A DNA stretch of 64,000 nucleotides from Spirometra erinaceieuropaei (GCA_902702965.1 CACRXP010000404.1:177437-241436), one strand, 5' to 3'. Numbered from the stretch's first letter, positions 45,352 through 55,794 are shown. The notes: generated by a model not told the origin, from the letters alone. Numbers and translations are program-made.

Positions 45352-45842
45352 GATTTGCGAACATTCCCGTAGCAGTAATCAAAAATGGAGGTGGCGGGCA
45401 TTCGTAGCACTCGATAAATTCTGTAAGGTCCCATCGAGCTATCCTAAACCATTGGGTCAGCGCCTGTTAGCAGCAGAAGAGGCGGCCGCCTTCAGGTTGC
45501 GAAAACCAATCCCGTGCGCACAAAAGAACCACGTTAAAGCTCCGCGCTTAGTCGGAGGTCGACTATTGCTGCAACTCTCCCCGCGCCCTTCCGCTCTCAC
45601 CCCGCCCCCAACAGTGACTACTATAATCCCTCCTCCTCCCCCACATTCCCACATCTGCCTGCGTTTTAAGGCGGACTTTAATCGATTAACCGTATTACTG
45701 ACGTGTTTTTTCTTCTATCCCGTTCCCATATAATCGCACTGGCCGGACGAGAATTTGTCTAAAGCTATGTATGCACGCCGCCTCATCTTCTTATTACTGC
45801 TATGGGAATTTTCGCAATTCTATAACAGTCCACCTAGTCCAC
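45352..45842. mobile_element. 490 bp insertion in FB7 with 10-bp target duplication
   Basis: Flanked by direct CTATATTTTA repeats, of which only one belongs to the foldback. The content, including a pyrimidine-rich stretch at 45580-45650, was not matched to a known family. The duplication shows that it transposed into place. Confidence 0.6.
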
Positions 45843-46221
45843 CTATATTTTAAAGAAAACATTCAAAAAAATATACCTACGTTACTTATTTGGTAGCAAA
45901 TCACCCGTCAACATAGCTTACACCCGGAGATGGAGTACTTTTCATTTTTTAAAAAAGTTTCCTATTATAAGCGTTTCAGGCCGTACAGCATCGTATCAGT
46001 CCGTTTATTAATGATCTTTATGAACAACCCATCGAGGTTCTCATCCATGGCAAAAATTTTTGGACTCTGCATAGCGTCTCCTTAAAGGCATAGAGGATTA
46101 TATGATCTTCCTTATGCGGAAAGTATACACCTTGCATACGGAAATCGTTAAACGCAACTGAAAGGTTGATCTGGCTCAGAATAATTTGGGAATATATAAG
46201 CTCTACAAAACATATATATTT

Positions 46222-46918
46222 AGGCAGAATAATATTACCGACGTAGACAAGGGAAGCGAAGAGACGAGTCCCATGAAGTAGTCTTGAAGAAGGAGACACG
46301 ATCGTCGGCCCAAAGTGTGGAACAACCGAGCCTCGAACTCGCGACCTGTTGGTTTTAGAAGTCCACGCCTCTACCCACCGGGCCACGAGTCCGTTGCCCT
46401 GCCGGTTTTCGATCGGGAATATATAATGGTAGGGGGCGCTCACCGATCGTTCATACGGAACTCACTCGTTCCGTTGTGCCTTAAGGGCTCTCTCTCGAGC
46501 CCAACCAGCAGCCGCACGAACGAAAAGCTGGTTGGGCTCGAGAGAGAGCTCTTAAGGCACAACGGAACGAGGGAGTTCCGTATGATCGATCGGTGAGCGC
46601 CCCCTACATTGTATATTCCCGATCGAAAACCGACAGGGCAACGGGCTCGTGGCCCGGTGGATAGAGGCGTGGACTTCTAAAAACAACAGGTCGCGATTTC
46701 AAGGCTCGGTTGTTCCACACTTCGGGCTTGGGTAGGGCTGGCTGACGACGGCTAATAAGCCAGAAATGGCCATTCCAGACTTCATTGTCGGTAATATCAT
46801 TTGGCCTATATATCATGCGCCGCTGTGCGGCTGCTGGTTGGGCTCGAGAGAGAGCCCTTAAGGCAGAACGGAACGAGTGAGTTCCGTATGAACGATGGGT
46901 GAGCGCCCCCTACCATAT
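46222..46918. mobile_element. SINE S1 block inside FB7, with a PLE-B end
   Basis: Left to right: a minus-oriented S1 body remnant (46228-46256); a 55 bp PLE-B 3' end (GAGACGAGTCCCATGAAGTA..GAAGGAGACACGATCG); a minus S1 head and tail (46312-46509); a 17 bp spacer; a plus S1 tail (46527-46620); and a full plus S1 element (46640-46915). The tRNA-like head has a box-A-like TGGCCCGGTGG and a box-B-like region. Confidence 0.7.
46312..46727. repeat. Near-perfect 200 bp inverted repeat of SINE S1
   Basis: The arm at 46312-46509 (AGTGTGGAACAACCGAGCC ... GAGCCCAACCAGC) is matched by its reverse complement at 46527-46727 with few differences. Only 17 bp separates the arms. Confidence 0.8.
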
Positions 46919-47263
46919 ACATATCTAAAGCCTTTTTGGGTATAATCTATGAATTTGACGAGATTTGCTTCGAAATGAATGAAAAAACATACTGTTATAT
47001 GTGATTCCATAGCATACATTTGAATTTTAAAGGCCATCGAAGATCGATATGTAACGTGCATACTAAATAAGCAATTGTTTTCACCGAGTGCGGTTTTTGT
47101 TGTGTCAAGAAATGCATTCAAAAGGAAACATCTTTTTGAGTCCGAAATATTATGTGATTACGCTGCGTACTAATTAATCTTAAAGTCCATATAAGTAGCC
47201 CATCCTGATGGAAAACGCATTTCAGAATTTCGGTCCATGTTTTGTGAGTTCGGTCACTCACTG

Positions 47264-47932
47264 CAGTATACGTGTCATAGGGCGTTTACTATGCAATTAG
47301 TCCAGGTGCATCGCTAGCGGTTATTGTGGACGTTCCTTTTCATCTGTGATGAGACATAACTTTTAAATCGTCGGGAAAATACGGATAAAGTCATCGAGTG
47401 CTGAAAAACCTTTCTTTTAGGAAGAAGAACGCAACGAGCAAATGCATTCATGACGTATTTCTATGTCAATGGTAGCGAAAAGGCGATTCCCAGGTGGTCT
47501 GTGGCAAGAGAAAGAGGCGGTCGACAGCGGAGGTTTGACGTTTCGCCTTAGCATTCTCAGGGACTAGAAGGTCGTGCTAACTCACAGCCCTCATTATATG
47601 ACGCACTTCGTTGTATACCTAGCTCTCGGATGCCGCCTGTTTGGCTGTGTCGTCCCGCACCTCTTTGTCCGCGGAGATGATTGGTGGCTCCGACTGTTCC
47701 GTTCCATGATTGCCCCCTGTAATAAAAGTTAGTAAATTCAGATGAGGGAAGAGTGGGGCAAATTAATATTGCGGTTGACAGTCAGTGGACATTCAGACCT
47801 CTTGCACCCGCCTTGCTGTGCTAATTGCAACAAATATCTTCTTGCGACAGACTAAGATCATCAAGGACGACAAGGAGTTAACTGGTGTTTTTGGGCTGAT
47901 CAGCTTACTTAACGACCATGACCGTGTTTAGA
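47264..47932. other. Unassigned sequence with a possible PLE end
   Basis: TTTGACGTTTCGCC..TCTCAGGGACTAG at about 47532-47572 resembles a reversed hammerhead core with a damaged CUGA(U)GA. Nothing else was recognised. Confidence 0.35.
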
Positions 47933-48877
47933 CAGGAACGGTGGGCAATATCATAAGATTTTAACTAAATGTCTGCAATTTGTTCTCGAATTAAAAGGAT
48001 AACTTAAGCAGGTTCGTGATATTGGTTATCGCGTGGGATAATCCAAAACCATTTCTGTAACTCCAGAATGTCAGATTTAAGAGGCGGTTTTCTGCAGCCG
48101 CGTGCGTTAACCATACTCGGTGTGCAATGACTACCGAAATAGCATGACATTTTCCCTGGGATTTTTGATGTCCGTTTAAATCCAGATGCACTTTGTATAG
48201 AACATAAAATATACTTCCATACACCAATGTGACGGAACTTTAAGTCCTTTTTAAATTCTACACACAGGAAGTGTACCTTCCTGTTTTTAAATTTCTCCAA
48301 TTATGAGATTTCTTTATGACGATAAAAATTCCATTGCTAGTGCATGAGATTAGTTGGCTTAATAATGCTGCATGTGAGCTGTAAAATTTCATGGATCCTG
48401 TATGATATCTTCCTAATAATACAAAATGCATAATTTTCCCTGCAGAGAACGTATACAGCATGGGGTTTTAAAACACTAAGCACAAGTTGAGCTGCAAATC
48501 ACTTTACAAATTATTCAGAGAGTGAAAAAGGTTTTGAAGTTGCGGCGCACACTTGTTTCGGGTATAAAATGGATGAAAGCATGATTTACTACCAAAGGAG
48601 CTCAGAAATTTACCTTTTTTATATATTTGCCAGAAAAATGTTTGAGTTTATAAGGACCTCGAAAATCAATAAAAAATGTCATACTGCTCATGTAGTCATT
48701 TCTTACCGTGGGTGGTTTTTGCACACTCGTGCAGAAGTCGGCATTCTAGGGCGAATGAACTACCCTGGGATTAGATTTCGCGATGAGCAATACCACAACC
48801 TCACCCAAGTGTCACTTTCCAATCGAAAACACGTTTCAGAATTGCGGTTAACCTTTCCTGAGATAGTTCACCTACTG
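47933..48877. mobile_element. Foldback element FB8, complete, diverged
   Basis: The left end is near CAGGAACGGTGGGCAATATC and the right end is GAGATAGTTCACCTACTG. The arms keep TTAAGCAGGTTCGTGATAT near the left end and ATACCACAACCTCACCCAAGT near the right end. Confidence 0.7.
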
Positions 48878-48959
48878 CGTAAACATTTAAGAGTATACCT
48901 TTGGTCAGAATCAGAATATTGCATTCTTACTGCTGACTGTTAATGATACCAGCGTTTTG

Positions 48960-50130
48960 GTTGGTCGCCAACCTCCCCGCTGGTGGCCATCGAAGCCCAG
49001 CGTCATATCCTCTTACGCCAAACGTCCGAGTCCTGCTCTCCTAGTTTAGAGAGATTATTTTGCCTTTCACACTCAATCTGTCCAGTATGCCAATTAGGGA
49101 CACTCTGTTTTTCGTTAAATCTGCAGAGTCCTTCAAGGGTTCCATCCTATCACCTAGGCTCTTTTTATTTTACTCGTCCGACTTGAGGTCGCCGGACGAT
49201 TTCCTATACATTGTGTACGCTGACGATATGGTTACTGGCCATTCTATTAAAATCAGACTCAATTTCAGTCTCCAAAAGATGGCCTGGGCCATACCTCTGC
49301 ATGGTCTTTGAAATCAGTCCACTCTTTTTTTAACTGTAATCCTCTCACATTCCTGAATCCTTTGAGACTTCAAAATAAAATCTCCTCTTTCCAGTACCTT
49401 GCTCTTACTCTGTATTCAAATCTTTCACGCTCTTTTTCACGCCGAAACTTCTTTTTAATAGGATTTATAAACTTGTTTATTTCATTCGTCGTTCACGTTC
49501 CTTTTGCACGACTCACCCTCTAAGCTGGAGGTCTATAAGTACTTGCATTCTTTATCTCATATTTTACAGTGTATTCCGGCGGTTTATGAGGCCTTGCTTG
49601 AAAACTTGTCTTCTAAATGCTCTCTTCTGATGCCATTGTTTCTTATGTCTTTTAGCTGAGATCTTAAAACAGCGTTATTTAACAACGGTCAAGCAATTTG
49701 CTTACCGAATTCGGATTGATATCTTCCATCCCCTTCATTCTGAATTAATGACGGCGATGTCTTTCCGTCCCATGTGCCTTGACATTGGCATACCAGCGTT
49801 CCGTATCACCATCTCTGGCACGCCCGCAAATGCCGAAATGCAGAAATTGAGATTCGCGGTTGTACAATTTTTATGTACATCCACTTACTCTCTTATCTCT
49901 ATTTATCTTATTCTGGTCACAGTGATGGAGAAAGTTGCTTTTTTGAGAAATTACAGAGTGATGCTTTCAGTAAAAGCTCGCCATATTACAACGTCTGTGT
50001 CTATTTGCTTATCCGACCAAAATGTTCGTGCTCTTATTAACATTCGTTTTAGCAAGGCTGTGATTTATCGCCGGGTTTACTTACTCTGGGGAGCAATTGC
50101 GCAAAAAGAAAATAACCGGCGATAGGTATC
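48960..50130 (+). pseudogene. CR1/Jockey-like LINE, RT remnant with YADD
   Basis: A plus-strand frame reads SFKGSILSPRLFLFYSSDL (RT motif 4) then YIVYADDMVTG, with YADD at 49216-49227 intact. Further on the frame breaks; FQYLALTLYSNLS and HPLHSELMTAMSFRPM mark the connection and C-terminal parts. The 3' parts match the remnant at 20290-20890, indicating one family. Confidence 0.7.
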
Positions 50131-50156
50131 TTTATGTGCTAGAGATAGAAATAAAA

Positions 50157-50942
50157 TATCCTTGCATGCATTTCTCTTTCTGATTTTTGATGTTCTTAAA
50201 ATCCAAATATATTTCATGGAAAACATGCATAAAGTATTCAATTTCCCATCATTTGGTAGGAAATAGCGTCTTCTTTCAATTTTATACTCGAAGAAAAATT
50301 ATAATCCGGTTTTCAATATATTTTCCAATTCCCGAATAATTTCGGATCCGCCAGATGTTAAAATTGCGTTCAGGGGTTCACAAACTACCGGCCATATTTT
50401 CCCCGTATAAAAAACCATACATCTCTCTACGGCATTAAGAGAAGACTATAGGGAGTTCATAAAATTTCGCAGTGGATTTGAGTCATGTTTTTAACTTTAC
50501 AAGCCGCACTGGTAAATGCAGGGACATGAAGTTTTATGCATGGCTATTTTGCGGTACAAAAAAATCTCGCAATTAGAAACTTTTTAAAACCGAATTATTC
50601 CCTTTATTGGTGGGTAAAATTGGAAGAAGACGTAATTTTCTACCGCATGAGCTAGAGGGTGAACATTTTCATTCATGTTTTTCATTAAATATAATTTAAC
50701 TTGTAAGGGCATCCAAAATCCGTAAGAAAAATGCATGATACGTACGCAGTCGTTTTGGCCAGGCTATGATTGTTGCAAGCAGCCGGAAATTTCTTTTGAA
50801 AGCCGGCATCTAGTGGTATTTGAATTGTTATAGAATTATGCTGTATGATGATTAGTTTTACAACTCTACTTAGTTAATCCTTTCGAGACGAAAGCACATT
50901 TCGTAATTTCAGTTGACATTTCGTGAGTCAGTTCACCTACTG
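50157..50942. mobile_element. Foldback element FB9, left arm truncated
   Basis: Starts abruptly inside the left arm (CTTGCATGCATTTCTC) and continues to a normal right end, GTTCACCTACTG. About 200 bp of the outer left arm is missing. Confidence 0.75.
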
Positions 50943-51234
50943 CAGGTCGCAGACGTGCTAGCTTCAACAAAATTAAATCTCCAGCTTCCTAAACTCATAG
51001 ACTTATGCAGTGGGAGACTGTCTTGGTAAATAATCATATTCCTGTCTTTAGAGGTCTTGGATATCCCTTGATCTCCTACCGACCCTCTATACTATTACCC
51101 CAGGAAAAGTTAAAAATCCGGATTTTAAAACTACCTATAAACCTCATGTGTTCTACATTGTGACTCTCCTGCTGTTGAGGTCAAATCGGCTCTAAAACAC
51201 TTTGAGTTATTTTTGAATAAATCCTTATTTGAAC
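50943..51234. other. Unassigned sequence
   Basis: No recognised features. Confidence 0.4.
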
Positions 51235-51620
51235 ACTAAATTTGGCAAACACGTGTTTTTGGTACCTCGTCATCAGGCCAAAACAGTAACGTAGAAGTTG
51301 AAATTATGCGAATTTACAGGAGTTATTAACACTCATCTTCCCCGCGCTACTCGCATGACGAGTCGGGCTATGGCGTGTTCGGTGTGTCGTGGTCATTGGG
51401 TCAAGGGGGCGAGGGCGAGGGGCGACATAGGCTGTGAGTACTGTTTGTAATTCTGGTACGTTGTGCACACACCACTGCCATCAAGAGGTTGCGGTCACTG
51501 GAGACAGAGCGCCTTTGTCAGCGTCTTCTGGCAACAGAGCACTGGACTGGCTAGGCGTATAGCCACTGCCTCGGCTATAGCTAGCATTCGTTGGCGTAGG
51601 CCTCTGGAATGGGAATATTC
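51235..51620 (-). pseudogene. PLE family A 3' end copy
   Basis: The minus-strand reading gives LRQRMLAIAEAVAIRLASP and VLCCQKTLTKALCLQ, the C-terminal tail shared with the 52770 copy. The non-coding 3' end and hammerhead-like motif follow. It is truncated upstream of the GIY-YIG core. Confidence 0.75.
51243..51279 (-). ncRNA. Hammerhead-like motif (PLE-A)
   Basis: On the minus strand: GGC-CUGAUGA, a short spacer with GGUACC, AAAAACACGUGUUU, then GCC. The stem I strands GGC/GCC and the self-complementary ACACGUGU stem III strand are intact. The G of the GAAA box is missing, so this copy is likely inactive. Confidence 0.55.
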
Positions 51621-52760
51621 GCTTAACTTGCACAATCCAAAAATCCTTTATTATTTGAACAAACTTCCCTGGTGTCAACGTCTGTTGCTTGAAGCGACAA
51701 ACGGCAGACTCTAGAGGGTTCGACGTGATAAGAACGCCTCTCGGGTAGGATGCGCAACCTTTTTTTATAATTGCATGTTTGCAGGGACAACCGTGGCTGC
51801 GCAGGCGGAGATCCCACTTGCGGCATACTTGCTGCCACCCACCTGATTTTGCAACAAAGCCTCTCTTGGGGCATCTGTCAACAGCATCCGGAGAGTGGAT
51901 TGCAGACTTTCACATTACAGCCCTGAAATACGGGTGAAACGCGCGAAATATTACAGACGTAGGAAGTAATCACACAGGCCAACAAGTCAGCTAGTACACT
52001 TATACTTGATCAAATGGACTAGCTAGGTTAATTGCGTTTAACCAAATGGACCACGGCTTCCTCCCTCCCCCTTCATTTTTGCGCTTCGCCGAAGGCACAT
52101 GCAGCGGTGTATCACTGTGATCTAACCTCAGAAACTAAGTTGCTCCTGTCACACTGTCGCCAGTGCCGCAGAAAACGCTTTCATGACGTGCTTAAGTCCT
52201 CAGCGGGCGTGGTATGGCCCGTGTCCACAGCCCTCTACGGCGCTTCGGGGCCGGCTAATGAATAGGGGAGAGAGGGGGTGGGGGGAGACGGGAAGTGATG
52301 CCACATTTGCACACCTGCGGTGTGAACTGTGCTTTAGATCGGTGCGCCATGTGGCCCCGGGGCAGACGATGACTGCGTCGAGGAACGCCCTGACAAGTCA
52401 GACGACAGGATCGCCACTCCCCACCCCCCCCCTCCCCACTGCACCCGGATGCCCCCTCCCTCAGTCTCCTGGGCGTCGCCTGGGCAGAGCGACGGAATTT
52501 AGCACTTTTTGTTAATTCTGGCAAGGTTTGCGAAAAGAGGGTTTAATTTTTCTCCGACTCTGAAAAGTTCATCATATTAATCAACGAAGCTAAACCCCAC
52601 TTGCGGCTACTGTGGGAAACAGTAGCAGTGGCAGAGGCGCAGGCAGTTGTGGATGGAAGAGCGATGGGTCAGTGATGTTCACCAACAAGAAGGTCTGTGG
52701 ACAGAATGCGCCGGTGTGAAGGTCGCCAGTATGTTTGATCAGTAAGAAGGGGAAATAAAT
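51621..52760. other. Unassigned sequence
   Basis: No recognised gene. It includes G-rich (52262-52295) and C-rich (52420-52450) runs. Confidence 0.4.
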
Positions 52761-52769
52761 TTGGTAAGA

Positions 52770-53310
52770 GTCAGTTGGCGAACATATGTTTTCGGTAACG
52801 CATCATCAGGCCGGTACATTTACATGGGTAAAGATCAGTCTAATTGTAGACAATATAAAAATGCGTCTCAGGTGCAGGGTTAATCGGACTCCATGTTCCC
52901 ACACCGCCCTCATGACGGCGTCAGCGTGCTGAGGACGATGAAGTTGCGGTGTGAACGCGGGGGAGGATAGGGGTTCCGGTTAGATTGTAAGCGCGGTAAG
53001 TGCGTGTGACTGCTCCCAGGGCGTCGGGACGGCGTGCGATCACCACCTGGAGTCGACCAGGGCAGACAGACTGCTTGTGTCAGCGTCTTCTGACAACAGA
53101 GTGCTGGATTGACTAGTCGAATGGCCACTGCTTCGTCTGTGGTTAGCACCCGTTTGCGCAGACCTTTAGAGTAGTGTGTCAGTGCCTGGTAGATAACTTT
53201 AAAGGCTTCTTTAGCGTCGGCTTGGTGGTTCGTATCGACTTGCGAGGATTGAACTCGAAATCGATAAGATGTGATTATGTAACGTCCCCTGATGGACACA
53301 CTACTGTTGA
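52770..53310 (-). pseudogene. PLE family A 3' end copy
   Basis: A minus-strand frame (from 53299) encodes SSQVDTNHQADAKEAFKVIY, KGLRKRVLTTDEAVAIRL and NPALCCQKTLTQAVCLPW. This is the C-terminal part following a PLE GIY-YIG domain; the equivalent at ~39600 reads LIDTNHRVDAKEAFQIVY. The untranslated 3' end with the hammerhead-like motif follows. Confidence 0.8.
52777..52812 (-). ncRNA. Hammerhead ribozyme-like motif (PLE-A), best copy
   Basis: On the minus strand, GGC precedes CUGAUGA (complement of plus 52803-52809). A short UGCGUUACC region follows, then GAAAACAUAUGUUC and GCC. Stem I is GGC/GCC. The stem III strand AACAUAUGUU is self-complementary and has no loop, which favours folding as a dimer. 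GUUC provides the UH cleavage site. Stem II is weak. Confidence 0.65.
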
Positions 53311-53398
53311 GGCTTGGGTTTAGGGATTAAGGTCATTGTTATGGGTTAGGAGTCATGGGATTGGGGTACGGGTTAGGCTTAGGGGTTAGGGCAACTAT
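53310..53398. repeat. Degenerate telomere-like (TTAGGG) tract
   Basis: TTAGGG-like units (GGTTTAGGG, GGGTTAGG, GGGGTTAGGG), G-rich on the plus strand. It directly abuts the Merlin remnant through GCAACTATTTCTCAACCACTC. Confidence 0.75.
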
Positions 53399-54330
53399 TT
53401 CTCAACCACTCAAAGAACAACCGCACCTTCCCAATGGCTTTTTTGCGTATAACTACTTGACCTCGTTGCCTCTATGTTCCCGATCCCACCTGTAGAAACC
53501 TCTATGACCACCGGTCCCATATTGCAGGTGGCTGGTGTTTCTTCACTTCACGTGGGGCTACATAACCACATCCGACAATATTTTTTCCGTTTCTGTAACG
53601 TAGTGCTCTGTGAAGTTCAAGAAGTGGTTTATCTCTGGAGCTACATAACACCACTGAAAGAACTGCTGGCGCTTACTGGTAGATCTCCAAATATTGCGGT
53701 TGACTGGTTCAATTACTGTCTGAAAGTCTGTTCCGAAATGGTATCTGTTGCTGTATGGAACGCTGGAAAACCCAGTACAAATCGACGAGGCCAGATTTGC
53801 AGGGCGCCACAAGTAGAGTCTGTGTCATGTTTTAGGTGGAGATGCACCTGCTGATGAAATCGATGGCGACCAAGTAAAGCATTATTAAGACCATGGCTTA
53901 TGCAGCGATGTCCCAGGCGCCTTGGATTGCGTCAGGCTGCCCATGTTGGGTACTTCTACATACACAAAATAGATGCACTGACGTTGAACCCTATCAATGA
54001 ACGCGAGGTAGAAGCATGCTCAATAATGCATTCTGGGGATGGCCAGCTTGTCGACGGCTAAATCAGACTGAGCACGATCACAAAATCATCAGTTAATAGG
54101 AAGATCACATTGATCCGAATGCAGCCGCGCACAGCCAGTAATTCACGAGAACTTGTTTAGAAAGCAAAATTGAGATTTTGAAGATCGCGCAGTTCCACAG
54201 CAGTTAGCTTAGAGATAATTTGAGGGACATTGCTGGCGTGTTTTAAAAGCAGATGAAGGCTACTTCGTAGCAATTTTGCGAGATACCAAAGAAGTCCTTT
54301 TTCCGTAACTGTTGTTATTTAGTTCGGATT
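53399..54330 (+). pseudogene. Merlin (IS1016-like) transposase, decayed
   Basis: The plus-strand reading gives EVVYLWSYITPLKELLALTG, then SPNIAVDWFNYCLKVCSEM (the helix-turn-helix region of Merlin/IS1595-type transposases). After frame changes, VGYFYIHKIDALTLNPINE and REVEACSIMHSGDG follow, matching the DDE region where ...IHSDEW is expected; the catalytic Asp and Trp are altered. The end reads HIDPNAAAHSQ..TRTCLESKIEILK (the NP.TGAHTQ..E segment). Several stops and shifts are present, so it is inactive. This is a cut-and-paste DNA transposon known from flatworms. Confidence 0.8.
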
Positions 54331-54619
54331 TAATGTTCCCGCTATAGACTGCATCTTTAAGAGCTGATTGTTGACGAGTACATATCGGGATAGAAATAGT
54401 GCTATAGTAGAACACTGAAGGCACGAATTATGCTATAATAGTAGACATTAGCTTAGGCAATTTTACTGTTAGGTCCTTGCTGGTATAAATTATGAATTAC
54501 AAATGGGTATGTCAGATCGGCGACACAGGGTCATTTTTATAGAAAGTCATTTTTTTTATTATCTGATAGTAGTTATCTAGTAGACATCAACAAGGTGGAG
54601 TTCGAGCTCCCGTAACTTG
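54331..54619. other. Unassigned sequence
   Basis: AT-rich. It may be the 3' part of the Merlin element, but no terminal inverted repeat was identified. Confidence 0.35.
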
Positions 54620-54700
54620 GTGTCCAAGGCTGTACGGCATTCATTACGTAGCGGATAAGAATTAAGGCAAATTAGTAGTGTGGATTAGCCGCCGCGATGC
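54620..54700. repeat. Repeat shared with 55310-55390
   Basis: GTCCAAGGCTGTACGGCATTC..AATTAAGGCAAATTAGTAGTG recurs as CCAAGGCAGTCCGGCATTC..AATTAAGACAAATTAGCAGTG at 55310-55390. Each precedes an S1 element. Confidence 0.6.
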
Positions 54701-54739
54701 GGTTATGTAGCCGCACCTGATCGGCACAATACTGTTGAC

Positions 54740-55115
54740 CTATGGTAGGGAGCGCTCACCGATCGTTATTACGGAATCCACTCCTTCCGTTGTGCCTTAA
54801 GGACTCTTTCTCGAGCCCAACCAGCGGCCGCACTGTGGCGCAAGATATAGACAAAATGGCAACGCACAGCAACACCATACCAACGTAATCACACCAGCTC
54901 AACAAAATTAAGCAGGCCAACAGTATTGTCACAATAGTATTACCGACAAAGACAAGGGAGATTGGAATGGCCATTTGTGGCTTATTAGTCGTCGTCAGCC
55001 AGTCATACCCTACCCCGAAGTGTGGAACACCCGAGGCTCGAACTCGCGACTTGTTAGTTAGAAGTCCGCGCCTCTAACCACTGGGCCATGAGTCCGTTGT
55101 CCTTTCGGTTTTTGA
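54740..55115 (-). repeat. SINE S1, near full length (minus)
   Basis: Read on the minus strand: head with TGGCCCAGTGGTTAGAGGCG (box A like) and GAGTTCGAGCCTCG (box B, plus 55031-55044), a body through ATTCCAATCTCCC and TTTGTCGGTAATACTATTG, and a tail GGTTGGGCTCGAGAAAGAG..GTTCATACG-like to CGGTGAGCGCTCCCTACC. About 375 bp; the structure is that of a tRNA-derived SINE. Confidence 0.75.
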
Positions 55116-55139
55116 TGCGTTTTGTGGGCAATGCCATTC

Positions 55140-55315
55140 TGCCTATATCGTGCGTTGTTGTGCGGCTGCTGGTTGGGCTCGAGAAAGAGCCCGCAAGACA
55201 CATCGGAAGGAGTGAGTTCCGTAATAACGATCGGTGAGCGCTCCCTACAATTGTATATTCCCGATCGAAAACCGACCGGGGACGGGCTCGTGGCCCAGTG
55301 GTTAGAGGCCGGCGC
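55140..55315 (+). repeat. SINE S1 tail plus truncated next head
   Basis: The tail (CTGCTGGTTGGGCTCGAG..GATCGGTGAGCGCTCCCTAC) runs into CGATCGAAAACCGACCGG and a truncated head (GGGCTCGTGGCCCAGTGG). Its arms pair with the 54740-55115 copy over about 90 bp. Confidence 0.7.
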
Positions 55316-55399
55316 CCAAGGCAGTCCGGCATTCATTACATGACAGGAAGGAATTAAGACAAATTAGCAGTGGGAATTATCCGGTACCTGACGGGCACC

Positions 55400-55660
55400 G
55401 ACAGGGCAACGGGCTCGTGGCCCGGTGGGTAGAGGCGTGGACTTCTAAGCCAACAGGTCGCGAGTTCGAGGCTCGGGTGTTCCACACTTCGGGCTTGGAC
55501 ATGGCTGGCTGACGACGGCTAATAAGCCAGAAATGGCCATTCCAGTCTCCCTTGTCTTTGTCGGTAATACTATTGTGACAATACTGTTGGCCTGCTTAAT
55601 TATTTTGAGCTGGTGTGATTACGTTGGTATGGTGTTGCTGTGCGTTGCCGTGTGTTCTCT
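55400..55660 (+). repeat. SINE S1 (plus), 3'-truncated
   Basis: The head at 55406-55485 has box-A-like TGGCCCGGTGGGTAGAGG and box-B-like GAGTTCGAGGCTC (55462-55474). The body follows through CCATTCCAGTCTCCCTTGTC to GGTATGGTGTTGCTGTGCG. The tail is replaced by other sequence from about 55655. Confidence 0.75.
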
Positions 55661-55794
55661 GTCGACAGTCGTGTTTCATTGTTGCATGTCTACCTTTTTC
55701 GGCCCAATGGCGGTGGTCCGTGTTGACTTTCGGCCTGTCGTCTCATTCCAAGTCTCGCGTTAGATATTTCTGAGTTAGTGTTTAGGACTGCAAA

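Larger units (their letters stand above)
45093..47263. mobile_element. Foldback element FB7 interrupted by two insertions
   Basis: The left arm (from TACAGAGAATGGCCAG) is interrupted after CTATATTTTA (45342-45351) and resumes at a second CTATATTTTA (45843-45852). It is interrupted again at about 46222 by a SINE block that ends near 46918, after which the right arm continues to CACTCACTG. Without the insertions the element is about 980 bp, like the other copies. Confidence 0.75.

Noticed and set aside
55406..55485. Functional tRNA gene
   Set aside because: Box A and B are present, but no full cloverleaf could be drawn and the sequence continues into a SINE body found elsewhere.
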